A stretch of DNA of 64,000 nucleotides. Source: Eurosta solidaginis (Eukaryota > Arthropoda > Insecta > Diptera > Tephritidae). The translations under genes were made by a program, and so were the position numbers. This document shows, piece by piece, positions 10,419 to 22,157 of the stretch. The stretch's first letter is position 1. The number at the start of each line of letters is the position of its first letter. The notes below the pieces were generated by a model. The model was given only the letters and a program-made list of their open reading frames with translations, did no database searches and was not told where the DNA came from. Location of the stretch: contig NC_090323.1 in NCBI RefSeq assembly GCF_040869045.1, forward strand, positions 264,000,392 to 264,064,391. Reading direction: 5' to 3'.

Positions 10419-11920
10419 GATTTAACCGAAACTAACTAAAATTGAACTTGAATTCTGAGCTAATATAAATAGAGTTTTAAATAGAAAGTAAATGCCAGTG
10501 CTGGCTGTCCAAATGTTTATGTGTGTGTGATTGTGTGGGTGTGGGTGGCGTTTGCTAATTATTTTATGTGTTTTTTGTATGCAACATTTATTATTATTGT
10601 TAGATTATATCGCGGATCATCATTACATGCTTTTATTGTTGAAATTATTTCCGCTTTATCTTTTTGTTATGAAGTTCTCATCTATCATATTCGTGTGTAG
10701 GGAGGAATGTTGTACTGCTTGTGAGCTTGTGACCGTTGATGATTAATCGCATGGAATTAGTAAGCACAAATTACCGCATAAATATCGCAATATTACAACC
10801 AAAATGAAAGGCTATTCGTAAGTGTGAGAGTAACAAGTGAACCGGTACAGTGTTGTGCAATGAGTTTGCAGCATTAAATGAACAACGAATTGAAATTCTT
10901 CGTACATTTTTCTGAAAACCAATTGTTTTAAGGCTGTGATGTACTCGAGAGCTTCAGAAAACTATTGTGCGTTCACTTACATATGTCGTGTGAGCGCAGG
11001 GACAAAGATTCAGTAAAGTAAGCAGCCAATCACCTTTAGCTTGTAGGAAGACAAGGTTGTCGATTTAAATGCTAGTGAAGGCAAGGAAGGAATCCTTGAT
11101 CGCAAAACTCAGGCTGTACGTTGTCTTCTGTAATAGCAGGTTTCACCAAGAAAGATAGTCTAAGCTGCTTGATTGTTTTATGATCGCAAAACATAAACGA
11201 AATAGCTAACGTCTGACTCGACGACTCTACAAGATCAAAATGTCGACTGGGCCAATTATCATGTTGCCGCGGGGATACGCACATGCCTCTTTTTATCAAA
11301 AGGAAAGTTTGCCTTCGAGAAGCTGCCCACGAAACAAACAGCTCATGAAGACTGTATCACACCTGCTTACTGAGAGTATCTTCTTGATGATGTTACCGAA
11401 TAGAGGGAGTACATTTATCATTCATTAAGTAACTCCTCTGAGCACTTAATAGGGCAACCCGAAAAAGGAGGAATTTACAGCAGCTAAGAAGAAAGAGGGT
11501 GCTATTTACGAGGCCACGGTGACTGTGGGTGCTGTAGCGGCCATTGTATGAGACCCTATTTAGAGGGAAGAAAAGTTAGGCGCGATAATATGCACTTGGT
11601 AACTCACATACACAGGACGTACGAGTTAAACACGAAACACCTAACCTCGGGAAGGGAAGTTAAAACATATGGACGATATCCCAGAATCTCTGGCTAGGAC
11701 GAGTTCATTTAGGGGCGAAGCTAACTTCCCGCCACAAATCACCCTATTTATTTTCTTTGCCACTGTAGTAGATGCCTGACTGTTTTGATACCCGTTCCTA
11801 TTCTTTTTAATGTCCTAAAGGGAGACAATGCTGTTGTCTTCTTTTCCAACATTGCTTGAATCTGATTTAACTCCAATACAATATATTCTTGGTCTCGACG
11901 ATTTCATAAACTGCATCTAC
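10419..11920. other. No gene seen
   Basis: No supported coding region. Contains (GT)-rich stretches near 10517-10550. The short open frames have no recognisable domains. Confidence 0.4.
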
Positions 11921-12180
11921 GTGGAATCGATCCCGAAAATGCCCGTAGTTTATCTTGTAATAATACCGAAACCGTTTCGAAATAGTCCCGGAAAAATATC
12001 TAAAAAATAAATAGGCTCTAAATGGTGCCAAAACAATAATTTAGTGATCTCGAGTTAGTCCCAAAATGATTCAGAAAGCATATCCAAGACAGCCGCCATA
12101 TTTAGCGATTGTGCTTACTAACCGAAGGCGCTAGTGTAAGGCCAAGGAAAAAACTTCAAAATCCTAAGAACCCAGCTTCT
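11921..12180. repeat. Cryptically simple tract, CCGAAA-type
   Basis: Loose repetition of words such as cccgaaaatgcccg, accgaaaccg and tcccgg with no fixed unit. It continues on the far side of two inserted repeats at 12420-12720 and 13865-14110. Confidence 0.5.
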
Positions 12181-12199
12181 TCAATTAGAAACAACATTT

Positions 12200-12385
12200 G
12201 TACGTGAGATCACCCCTCGGAAGTGTTTTGGCAAACACTCTGAGCTTATTTTTGGCATGGTAAAGCTCTCATCTGCTTGCAGAAGCCATTCGGAGTCAGC
12301 ACAAAACATGAGGGACCCACATTTGTAGGAAAAATTAAAAAGAATCACAATCCGAATTAAAAGTGAAACTCGGCCTAAATCTCCT
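12200..12385 (+). repeat. tRNA-derived SINE, copy C (partial)
   Basis: The body block matches the other copies (tttggcaaacactctgagc, the catggtaaagctctcatct stretch, ttgcagaagccattcggag). It lies within the CCGAAA-type tract and lacks a recognisable tRNA-like head. Confidence 0.6.
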
Positions 12386-12419
12386 CGAAGACACGCCCTG
12401 TGTTTTGCCAAGATTATTC

Positions 12420-12545
12420 CGAAGTATTTTTTGATTAATCCTGAAATACTCCCGAAATTAGTACACAACTATTCCGAAATCTTTCTCACAATGATATCAA
12501 AATGGTTTCGGAAGTGTGTCTCAACTATTTCGAAAACGTTCCAGG
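12420..12545. repeat. Cryptically simple tract, continued
   Basis: Words of the form ttcccgaaattagt and tatttcgaaaacg recur irregularly. Part of the same tract as 11921-12180. Confidence 0.5.
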
Positions 12546-12721
12546 AATCAACCGCAGACGGTCCAGAGATAGTCCCAAAATTATCCGAAAACAGTACAAC
12601 AATTCTTCTGAAAAGTCCTTGAAGTTATCTTAAATCAACCGCAGACGGTCCAGAGATAGTCCCAAAATTATCCGAAAACAGTACAACAATTCTTCTGAAA
12701 AGTCCTTGAAGTTATCTTAAA
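12546..12721. repeat. Near-perfect 87-bp tandem duplication
   Basis: Copies start at 12546 and 12633 (aatcaaccgcagacggtcc) and look identical to the end of the unit. It is a recent duplication within the simple tract, or an assembly artefact. Confidence 0.9.
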
Positions 12722-12729
12722 ACAAATAA

Positions 12730-13862
12730 AGTTGTCTAAGTTCGGGTGTAACCGAACATTATATACTCAGCCTGAGCTTCAATTGTACATTTCATTTCAG
12801 ATAAATTACTTTTCTACATAACACGTGGCACCGCCCGTTTAAAAAAAAATGTCTCCCCATTTCCTCTTACAATAAAACGTGATAAGTGAAATATTATGGA
12901 TTCAAAACAATTTTTTGCTAAGTTATAGCTTATTATTTTCGTCTACGACCCTTTCAAAAATCTTTTATATAAAAGTGGGCGTGGTCTTTAATCGATATCG
13001 TCCATTTTTCCTAGAAATATTTCCTGCTATAGGAAAAATTTGTGTACCAAATTTTATTACGATCCGTTAATTTATCTTCGAGTTATGGCTCCCGAAACAT
13101 AGAAAATTTCTTAGTCATAAAAGGGGCGGTGCGACGCCCATTTTTTAAATTTGAAGTTTTTCCTATTTATTGTTATAAATCCACTTTGGAAATGAAATAC
13201 CATTGATATAAAGCTCTTTTTTGCTAAGTTATAGCTTATTTTATTCGTCCACGACCCTTTTAAAAATCTTTTATATAAAAGTGGGCGTGGTCCTTAACCG
13301 ATTTCGTTAATTTTTCTTCAAAGCATTCCTTATAGTAAAGGCAACCTCTCTGCCCAATTTAGTTACGTTAGGTTTAACGATTTTTGATTTATGATTAATA
13401 ATATTTGTAAAATTGATTTTATCACAAGTGGGCGGTGGCCACGCCCATTTTAAAAATTTTTTTCAAATTTTTATCAAGAGTCTCAATATGAGTCCACAAG
13501 TCAAATTTCAACATTCTAGGTGTATTATTTACTAAATAATCAGGTTTTTTTGTGTTTTCCAAAATGTTATATATATAAAAAGTGGGCGTGGTTATCATCC
13601 GATTTCGCTCATTTCCAATACCAATCTATTCTGGGTCCAGGTAAGCTCGTGTACCAAATTTGGTGAAGATATCTCAATATTTACTCAAGTTATCGTGTTA
13701 ACGGACAGACGGACGGACATGGCTCAATCCAATTTTTTTTCGATACTGATGATTTTGATATATGGAAGTCTATATCTATCTCGATTCCTATAACTGTACA
13801 ACCAACCGTTACCCAATCAAAGTTAATATACTCTGTGTGCAAAGCACTCTGAGTATAAAAAA
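12730..13862. repeat. Interspersed repeat with GTGGGCGTGG units
   Basis: It begins with gttcgggtgtaaccgaacat and tatactcagcc, and ends near 13850 with ctctgagtataaaa, so the ends are weakly inverted. Internal units centred on aagtgggcgtggt occur near 12975, 13283 and 13583. A gacagacggacggacatggc stretch near 13704 recalls the end of the 7.6 kb repeat. A short relic of the unit lies at about 25518-25550. The class is not resolved; no protein is encoded. Confidence 0.65.
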
Positions 13863-13864
13863 TT

Positions 13865-14110
13865 AATGCCGAAATTTTACAGAGTCACTCCCGAAATGTT
13901 TGTAAATCGGTCCGTAGATATATAATTCCACTATGTACCTAATACAATTCCAAAATTATCCCGAAGAACTCCTAAATATCGTGAAATTGTTCTCAAAATA
14001 GCCCAAATGATCACATGTTCAATCTTAAGAAAGTCCTGAAATAATATTCCTAAATATTGTCGAAATGATTTCAAAATGATCTCGAAATGGGTCCTTTTCT
14101 GGACGATTAA
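13865..14110. repeat. Cryptically simple tract, end
   Basis: Words such as tcccgaaatgtttg, attatcccgaagaa and gatctcgaaatgg recur. The 153-codon open frame on the minus strand through 13931-14392 is kept open partly by this composition and is not considered a gene. Confidence 0.5.
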
Positions 14111-15883
14111 GCAAATGAAGGGTAATCGCGAGAAATGATGTAAGAGCGAATTATAATTCTTCAGGAAAGAAGAAGAAGCGTTTGATATGGAATGGATATA
14201 ACAGGTTTCTTGTATTTTTTGTTTTTTTTTCAGCTTATCACAAGCTTTGATATGTATGTATGTGGCGGAAAATGAAATATTGACCAAATTGATATCTGAG
14301 CGATGAAAGAGGGCAAAAATAACGTTTATGTACAAGATGTTATTGCATGCAGAAAATGGCGTTTGCAATGTTTTTGTTAATAAGCCTTCCAATAATTACA
14401 TAGTAGCCATTTGATCCTGCCAAGCTATTTGTTAGTTATGTGCCAAACTGCCGTCAAATCCATCAGGCGGATAAAAAATAATTGAAAAATTTTATGTTTT
14501 CATACGAAGTTAAGCCAATTTGAATATTGCACAACAGTGTATGTAATAATTTCGGCATTTGGGAGAAAATATTTGTAAATAGGGTAGAAAGTCAAAAAGT
14601 TATCGGAAGCCAGCACAAGTTTGAATGTGTGTATGTATGTATTTAGAAACAGTAACACTCAAACTAATAAACAAGTTAAACAGTGCACTAAATAATAAAT
14701 GGAACGCTTTGTGGCAGTTAAAAATGGAAAATGTTTTGTTGGCATGCATGATTTTTTTTTTGTTTTTATTTTTGGTTTTATATTAACAAAAAAACAAAGT
14801 ATATATAAATTAACACTTTATTTATTTCGTTTTTTTTTTTTAATTTTTAACACAAATGATCTTTTCTTTTATTATTTTTATAAAATTTTTGTGTGCGAAA
14901 CAGTTAAGAGAAACAAAACTCATAGCCCAATACACGACTTTCTTTCATATTGCATACCGTTTTTAGTTTTGATTTTTTTTTTTCTTTTAATTGCTGCGAC
15001 TTTATATGTAAATATAATTGTATATGTATGTGCACCACTTTGTCACTTTAACACTAAATTTCCACGCCTTCCTCAACGACATTCAAACAACAATTTTTAA
15101 GGTCTCGTATGTGCGTGCGACTAGATTTGAGCTTGAATTAAAACTAAAATTGCCAAACTAAAAATTATTTAAGCCAAGCTGAAAAAAGCATTTTGAGGAG
15201 CATTTGCTACTGCACTGAAGCAATGTCAAGCAAATACCGACATACATATAAATATATTCAAATATTTTAGTACATAATAGCAAAAAGGTGAAGAGAAAAA
15301 TCAAGACAATAATTTGTACGTGTGTTTGTAATTGTTGTAAGCACCCAAAACGATTACAAAAACCACAAAAATATTAGAGAAAAAAAAAATAAACTCTGAT
15401 ATAATGTATATCATTAAAAATGTGTTATAAGTATCTACATAAGAAAATATTTGCATTAGGGTGGCCCTACATTTATTATATTTTATTTTCAAGTGCGTAT
15501 ATGCATATTGAACTGATGAATATGGACCCACTAATAGGACGACCCTTGGTGGTGCATGGAGTGGCAATTCACAACTTCTGCATCACAAGGGGCGTTCTAG
15601 TAGTGGGACTGTTTCACCAGTTCAATTTCCCTTTTAGGACAATTCACACCATTTGCCTGACTTTGACCTCGAGAGGTTGACTTAATTTAAGGTTTGGAGA
15701 TTTGCCAAAACTTGGGGCAGTTCAAGGGCGTTTCGGGGAGGGGTTAGAAATAGGATAGACCTTTTAAGTTTAAGCTAAGATATGACCTAAACATTGTAAA
15801 CTGTTGAAGAACTGATAAGAGGCGAGGGGCTTTTTCCATTTAATAATGTAAGATTTTATTTAACACTATGTAGATATATACAT
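14111..15883. other. No gene seen
   Basis: Very T-rich between 14740 and 15000. The 133-codon frame at 14699-15100 is low-complexity Phe/Lys-rich translation of AT-rich DNA and is not supported as a gene. Confidence 0.45.
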
Positions 15884-16355
15884 TAGACTGGGTTGATTTA
15901 TTAACCGATATCGCGCCATCGATTTTTCGATTGGATTTGGGCTCAGGAAAAAAGTTTCACTACGCATACCCAAAAAAATTATTTTCGAGCCTGCGAAATT
16001 TCATTTTTTGACTTTTTTTCAACTTTGATTTTTAAGGTTTTTTTTCATGACCTACTAAAAATTTTCATTTGATTGTAAAATTTTCATGTATGTATTTTTT
16101 TTTTTTCAAAAAACTGTTATCGCCAATGTTTTTAGCGGACATTTTTGGGTCGTACATATGAAAATCTTTTTAGTAGGTTATGAAAAAAACCTAAAAAATC
16201 TAAGTCGAAAAAAGTCAAAAAAATTAAATTTCGCAGGCTCGAAAATAATTTTTTTGGGTATGCGTAGTGGAACTTTTTTCCTGAGCCCAAATTCTATCGA
16301 AAAACCGATGGCGCGATATCGGTTAACTTTCATGCATACAAATCGACCCACCCTA
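15884..16355. mobile_element. Complete palindromic hAT-type MITE
   Basis: Two long inverted arms (about 15884-16080 and 16155-16355) are near mirror images. Termini are TAGACTGGG and CCCACCCTA. The 8-bp duplication ATATACAT flanks it exactly (15876-15883 and 16356-16363). An 8-bp duplication and TAGNG ends fit the hAT superfamily. No protein is encoded. Related: 300-629 (arm) and, at the termini only, 28497-29877. Confidence 0.85.
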
Positions 16356-16363
16356 ATATACAT

Positions 16364-17951
16364 ACATATATATTTAGGTATTTAGGACCGATGACAATAC
16401 ATTAGCAAAGAGTGCGCCCTTTATCTAAAATAAATAAATTCTTGGCGCTTTTTGAGGATTTCTGCGGGGTGGATGCAGTAACAGGGAAACTTTGATCATT
16501 ACACATCCTGCCACACTCTCAATCTGTCCATCACAGCGAAAAAGGTGCAATACCACCCTATTTTTGACACCTACATTACTAGTGCGCATTTATGGAAAGT
16601 GTGAAGGTGTCTAATGAAGTGCGGTATTTCGATGGAGCACCGAGATCATCCTAGAAGTTTTGGCTGCGTGATAACATGGGCCAATGTAAAAAGGCACTTA
16701 TTTCTTCAGCTTATAGGTCGGGTTACGGTGTCCACCTGGTAAAACTCTGCTCTACATTTGGACGTCTACCCGCTAGCGTGCGAATATGGAGGATTTGATA
16801 GTGAGCCAGTCACGACAACCGAAAACCACCAAAAAAAAACTGCAATTTCATAGACATTTCCGTCCCTCCAGCTCCGCTACTCTAACGCGCTTTATCATCT
16901 CAATGTCATATTTGTTCGCGCCGCTATTCCTCTACTTGACTGGAACAGCTGAGTGTAACCTATGCTCTAGACAAAACTCACATCAAAGCATAATCAGATA
17001 CGATTGAACATACGATACATATGTTTATTACAGTATGCAGGGAGGGGGCAGTCTAAGAGTCTAGATTCTTTGCTTGTGAGCAAAGCCATAAAAAATGATC
17101 CCCCCTAATATACACACACTCATTTGAACACATAAAATTATTCTGTTCAGTAAATTTATTTGAGATCACTGCTTGACTTTATTTAGAGGGGTTTGGGGAG
17201 GTTCTCTATTTTAAATTACATTGTGCATATTTTTACTCTTTTCGATGTCTTAAAGTGTACATACGTGTAAACATATTTAGCCCATCTAATGCTAAAGCTG
17301 ATATTTGCTACCGGCGATTGGCATTTGAATCTCCGCATTCTTTCTCTTGTATGCTCTAATGCTCGACACGGGTTCTCAAGATCGCTTTGCCCTCTTTTGA
17401 TCAGTTTCTTGCAGTCTTCTGGCACATGCCGTTTCATCATTGCGCTGTCATTCATTATAACAAATGTCTATATCGCTTATAGGGTGACTCATGTGTAATG
17501 TAGCTCTTCTTGCTATCTCCGTTTTCGAGAGCACGTCGATCATCTGATGTGCTATAAAGATTGACAGATGAAGTGCGAATACGGCATATTATATGTACAT
17601 TCATAGTATAATTAGATATTGTGGCGTTGAAATCACTGACATTTATCAAAGTAACATTTGACGATCACGAGTCTTCTATAACTTATCTAGAATAACTGAG
17701 CTTAGTTATACATATTTAAAAAAATATATATATATCTATATATATTTTTATTATTAAGAATTCATGAGCTTAACACCGGCTTATAAAAATTGAATATTCA
17801 ATTATTATTTTTAAGCTATTGCATAGATTTTATCGCGGGTTTGGCGACTAAACCAAAAAAAACCGTAACGGATATTTGTCGAAAAAGTTCGAAAAGGTTC
17901 GAAAAAGGTTCGGTGTTAGCAACAGGCCAAATACATAAAATTTGATCTCAA
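16364..17951. other. No gene seen
   Basis: No credible coding, RNA or repeat feature apart from short AT dinucleotide runs near 17727-17745. Confidence 0.4.
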
Positions 17952-18073
17952 TCATAAAGTTAAAGTTAAAGTTAAAGTAAAATTTAAAGTTAAAATTAAA
18001 GTTAAAAATAAAGTTAAAGTTAAAATTAAAGTGAAAGTTAAAGTTAAAAATAAAGTTAAAATTAAAGTTTAAG
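17952..18073. repeat. Degenerate (AAAGTT)n tract
   Basis: Hexanucleotide repeat with AAAGTT, AAAATT and AAAAAT variants. The Phe/Asn-rich reverse translation of this tract accounts for a long minus-strand open frame over 17848-18207. Confidence 0.85.
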
Positions 18074-18285
18074 AGAAAACTTGAATTAATATCAAAGAAA
18101 ACAAAATGTTGCATAAGTTGATAATATGCAATAGCTTTACCGCGGCAGTCCCCGAGTGCCACACGTTCTTTTTTTCTAAGAGAAACTGAAAAGAAGTATA
18201 CAAACATTTACTGGCATATTGCGATGGATCCATTTCGAAAACCGCCAACGTAATCATCATCAGGCAATTTCGTAATGTTGTCAAA

Positions 18286-18357
18286 GGTTTCACCGAGATT
18301 CGAACCGCGAATCACACGGTGAAACTGCAGTTGCCTTAACCACTAGGCTATCCTGCT
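18286..18357 (-). repeat. tRNA-like SINE head (second SINE family)
   Basis: On the minus strand an A-box-like TAGCCTAGTGG (18340-18350) is followed 33 nt later by a B-box-like GGTTCGAATCTC (18295-18306), the spacing of a tRNA internal promoter. The 5' and 3' flanks do not pair as an acceptor stem and the T stem is imperfect. It is therefore called a tRNA-derived retroposon head and not a functional tRNA. The downstream body, if any, is not delimited. Confidence 0.5.
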
Positions 18358-19645
18358 GTTATTTGTTTTCGTGCTTATTACAGTTTTTCTCATTTCTACA
18401 CTAACAACACAATTGAGACATTCTGGCTGTATTAATTTGCGTGCTGTTTTTTTTTTTTTTAATTTTTATAGGTATAACGTCTAGTATATGAATGCAAAAA
18501 GTGTAATAAATTGCAAAAGTATTTAAAAATTTTATGATTTTTTTATTTCTTTAGGAAAAATATCTAATGCTCCACCCTTTACCTGCTTGAATATTTTGTA
18601 AAATTTTTTTCATTACTTGTTAATATTTTGCTCAGTTAATCGTTTCACATCACCTTTGCTTCATTTATCTTTTACTAGTCTTGTTGGTGTTTGTTATTTT
18701 TGTTTTTTATTTTGGCCTTTATCTTACCACCATTTTTTTACTAGGTGAAGCATGCTGCGTGAGTGATCTTTCGGTTTATTTTCGTTTAGAGACCTTCATC
18801 TGTAAACCTGTAGTTATAGTACTAGCCGTATTTGTGACGCCGCTCTTCAACGAGCAGCTGATCATATAGTAACTCTAAGTAACAAACCGTTACGCTATTA
18901 GCAACGGTGTTTACAAAAACATTGTCAAAGGAAAAGAAAAAGAATAGCAGAGGAAATGGAAGGAATACAGAAAGCAATAAGATATGGAAACTGAAATAGT
19001 AATTATAAAAGGAAGGAGAAATATTGAAATAAAGAACTAGGAATGTAGGGATTCGAACAGGAATGACTGAAGGAATAGAAATAATATGGATGGCGATTGG
19101 AATAGGAAAAGAAAGAAGAATGAGAAGCTATAGGAATTCGAAATAATAATACGAAGAAGAATGGAAGTTAGAATAAAGAGCAATAGGGGAGAAAAAGGAA
19201 TCGGAGGGGGTGGAGCATAGGAAAGCGCCAGAGGGATAAGCAGAGGAAGGAAAACGGTAGACATGTACAACGTCGCACTGACATCGCAGAAAATTACCCC
19301 CGCCAGGAGCACTGGTTTTATACGCAACTACTTTGCAGCCACTGGTTTCGAGGTCTATCAAAAGATCGTTATCTGTAAGGGTCCACTATATACGAGAAAC
19401 TACTCCGCGTTTCGACACGCCTCTGTTCACTCTTTTAAAGATTGTGGTCCTATCCCACTCAGCTGCGAAAATGTTGTTATCCAGAGTTCGTAAGCTCTCA
19501 ACCAACAATCATTCTTTCGATAATCCCAGTCAGGACGTTATAAAATGCCCTTTCAATACATTCTTGGCACAACATACCTCTTATGAAGCCGAGCTTCCCT
19601 TCCGTTTTTATTCATTTTATTTTACAAATCAATCGCGGAATCCGC
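18358..19645. other. No gene seen; purine-rich stretch 18915-19255
   Basis: From 18915 to 19255 the plus strand is almost all A and G (gaaaaga, ggaaggaa words). The remainder has no supported feature. Confidence 0.5.
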
Positions 19646-19647
19646 AT

Positions 19648-19790
19648 ATTTTTTGCCGACTCTGAACGGCATCTGTAAGGCGATGAATTTTTGATGAGTG
19701 GCATTACATGGCAAAAATACAGGCGGAATATTTGTCAAACCACTTAGATAAACTTTTTACGGGACTCCTGTATCGAAAGCTAGCGCGCTC
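19648..19790 (-). repeat. tRNA-derived SINE, copy D (fragment)
   Basis: Minus-oriented body block: gccgactctgaacggcatct and atacaggcggaatatttgtc match the SINE body of the other copies. No head or tail is recognisable. Confidence 0.6.
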
Positions 19791-20627
19791 GCTCACAACG
19801 ATAATCAAAAAAAGCTTTTTCCGCAAATGCAAAATTACAAAAAAAAACATGTCCGAAATGATATTTTTCTCCCATTTCCGAATCTCTCTTTTGCAGTCCC
19901 AATTAAATTGACAAAAAAAAAGCAACAACAAATAACATTGCTGACCTCAATACATCTGCAGCCGGCAGGTTTCGGTACTTCAACATAAACTGGTTTAGAG
20001 TAAGTTTTGTGTTTAACTTTAAGATATTACCAATAAGAAAACGAATGAAGTGTAGATGTAAAAAAAGAAAATATAATTAAGTTTGACAGATGTGGGTGCC
20101 AAACGCCGGCGACGGCAAGTCGATTTTGCCGATGTTAAACGCTTCATGTAAAACCCGACTAAGCTTGCTTTTTCAGTGTCAAATGATGTGTAAAGTGAAT
20201 AAATGAAGTTGCTGACTGAAATGACCATTAACAGCGTAGAAAAGAGGGGATACGAAATGACGGAAAATATTAGAAATAAAGGTAAATGAGTTATGGGATT
20301 TTTAACAACTGATGACAAGATCTAGCCGCAATGGACGGAGTGAATCAAAAATAGCAAATGTTTTCTCAGTAAGATCTCCAAAATTTCGCATCTATTGATA
20401 TGAAAAACTTCAAAATTTAAGTAAAACCTATAAAAAAAGCAATTGCATAGTAATCTGTTATGACTTTTATAAGAATTGTTCTTATTGGGACAGCGTGTCG
20501 TAAATTTAAATTAAATTTATTGTACGAAGACGAAGAACCACGAAATAATGAATGTGGTGTCACAACTACAAGAAAAGGTAATGAAAAGAAGAAAAACATG
20601 AGGAAATGATTGAAGAAAAGCAAGTAA

Positions 20628-20705
20628 TGACGGGACTGTTTACGGCTGTTCGGAAGACTTCATATCTATCAGCACCGGTGTTAAACAATAATCTAATGAA
20701 AATAT
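20628..20705. repeat. Fragment related to the 7.63 kb repeat
   Basis: gacgggactgtttacggctg, the gaagacttcat block and aacaataatc align with 7636-7703. Diverged short copy. Confidence 0.5.
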
Positions 20706-20707
20706 AT

Positions 20708-21122
20708 TGTGACGAATATTAGCAACACTAAGGGATACTATTATCTCTAAGCCGATACTAAGCAGTGACTTGTATGCACATCAACAAATCAATCATTATA
20801 ACTACCCATATGTCCATACAAGCAGCGGAGAGTAACGCACAAACACATGCATATATCTGAGATGTGCGGTAAAATGCAATGAATGCGTCTAAAGTAAACT
20901 GACCTTTCATCGAAAAACCGGACATAAAAGGGAGAGGCGTTATCCATTATTTAGTTGAACTGTAGTAACTTTGTGCACTTACTTGGGCTTCGGGTTTGAT
21001 GAAAAGTTTTACAGTTCCACTTGGAAGTGATCATAAGACTTTTAAATGTGTTTCCATCCCTAAAAATCCATTGATATTGCCATCTACTCTATTGATTTGT
21101 TGTTGAGAGTCGGAACTAAAAC
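20708..21122 (+). repeat. Possible solo LTR of a Ty3/gypsy-type element
   Basis: Starts TGTGACGAATATTAGC, a start style I associate with fly gypsy-type LTRs, and has a TATA-like acataaaaggg near 20924. A possible CA end lies near 21122. No duplication, primer-binding site or internal coding sequence could be identified, so both the class and the right edge are uncertain. Confidence 0.3.
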
Positions 21123-21881
21123 AGGGCATAAGTTTATACAAACTTGATCAGAAGATCGTCCAAAAACTCCTGACAGTTGAATTCATGATGTATTACTAAG
21201 GTTCCCAAGTTATTAATTACTAAAATATGTCAGGGGATATACTAGCCCCGCGGCATTCTGCCTAGAACCAGAAGACGCTGATCCGATCGAACCGGATTCA
21301 TATATTCTAAATTACAATCCATAACTGTAACATTTCTCTTATCTTAGTGGTCTGATTTTTCGAGCAAACAACAACAGTGAGTTACAATTTTTTGTAACTA
21401 TATTTAGAATTCCATTATTTTAGCGAAGTTTTTACATAAATTATATGTAGTACGACAGTTTTGATGTTCTTCTTGCAGCAAAGACAAAAACATCCCTCGA
21501 AAGTCTTCAGTAGCGCTGCACAGGCTAAAACCCTTAATTGGATATGACGTAAATACAAATAGTTTGTTTTAACGCAGATCTGTTTAAATTTTTTGGAACA
21601 AATTAAACATACCTATATGGACGTAATAGATTAGCATTGCCTTATTCATGGAAGCCAGAGATACCCAAATGATGAGTCTGTGTAATTAAATCCAGCAAAG
21701 TTCCATCGATATTAACCTATTAGGTTTATATGAAAACAGTACTAAAAGTGGATTATTTTACTCCTGAAAAATGTAAAAAACAACATTTTTTTGGGGACAA
21801 CATTGGTAAAAAATTTTCAGATAGCCGAATGACGGAACAAAGAAGAATTTAGAGCGAGACAATTGACGACTTACTTCACCT

Positions 21882-22149
21882 CATGGTTCAACTATATACA
21901 GGTTGGCTCATCTGTAAAGCAACAAAATATGTCTGTTCAAATCGTCAAAATCTGTGTATTGGTGTTGGTGCGAATGGTATGGAATGGAAACATAAAACTT
22001 AGCAGTTTTTGTATGTGTAAGTAAAATGTTGCCAATGTGTTGGTTTCATTTTGAGTTTGCCATCTCCTTTTGACAATCCCTTCGACCATGCAATGACATA
22101 AATAAAATCAGCTGATGAGATGAGCCAACCTGTACATAATTGAACCATG
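21882..22149. mobile_element. P-like MITE, family 2, copy 1
   Basis: 268 bp with about 31-bp terminal inverted repeats starting CATGGTTCAACTATATACAG and ending in the complement. Exact 8-bp duplication CTTCACCT at 21874-21881 and 22150-22157. A second copy of the same length lies inverted at 63503-63770 and differs at only about three positions by eye. CATG termini, an AGGTTGG-like inner block and an 8-bp duplication resemble the P-element superfamily. No protein is encoded. Confidence 0.85.
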
Positions 22150-22157
22150 CTTCACCT

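Noticed and set aside
13931..14392. 153-codon minus-strand open frame
   Set aside because: Crosses the end of a simple tract; no recognisable protein features.
14699..15100. 133-codon plus-strand open frame
   Set aside because: Low-complexity Phe-rich translation of T-rich DNA, no domain or splice context.
18286..18357. Functional tRNA gene
   Set aside because: Flanks do not form an acceptor stem and the T stem is imperfect; SINE head preferred.
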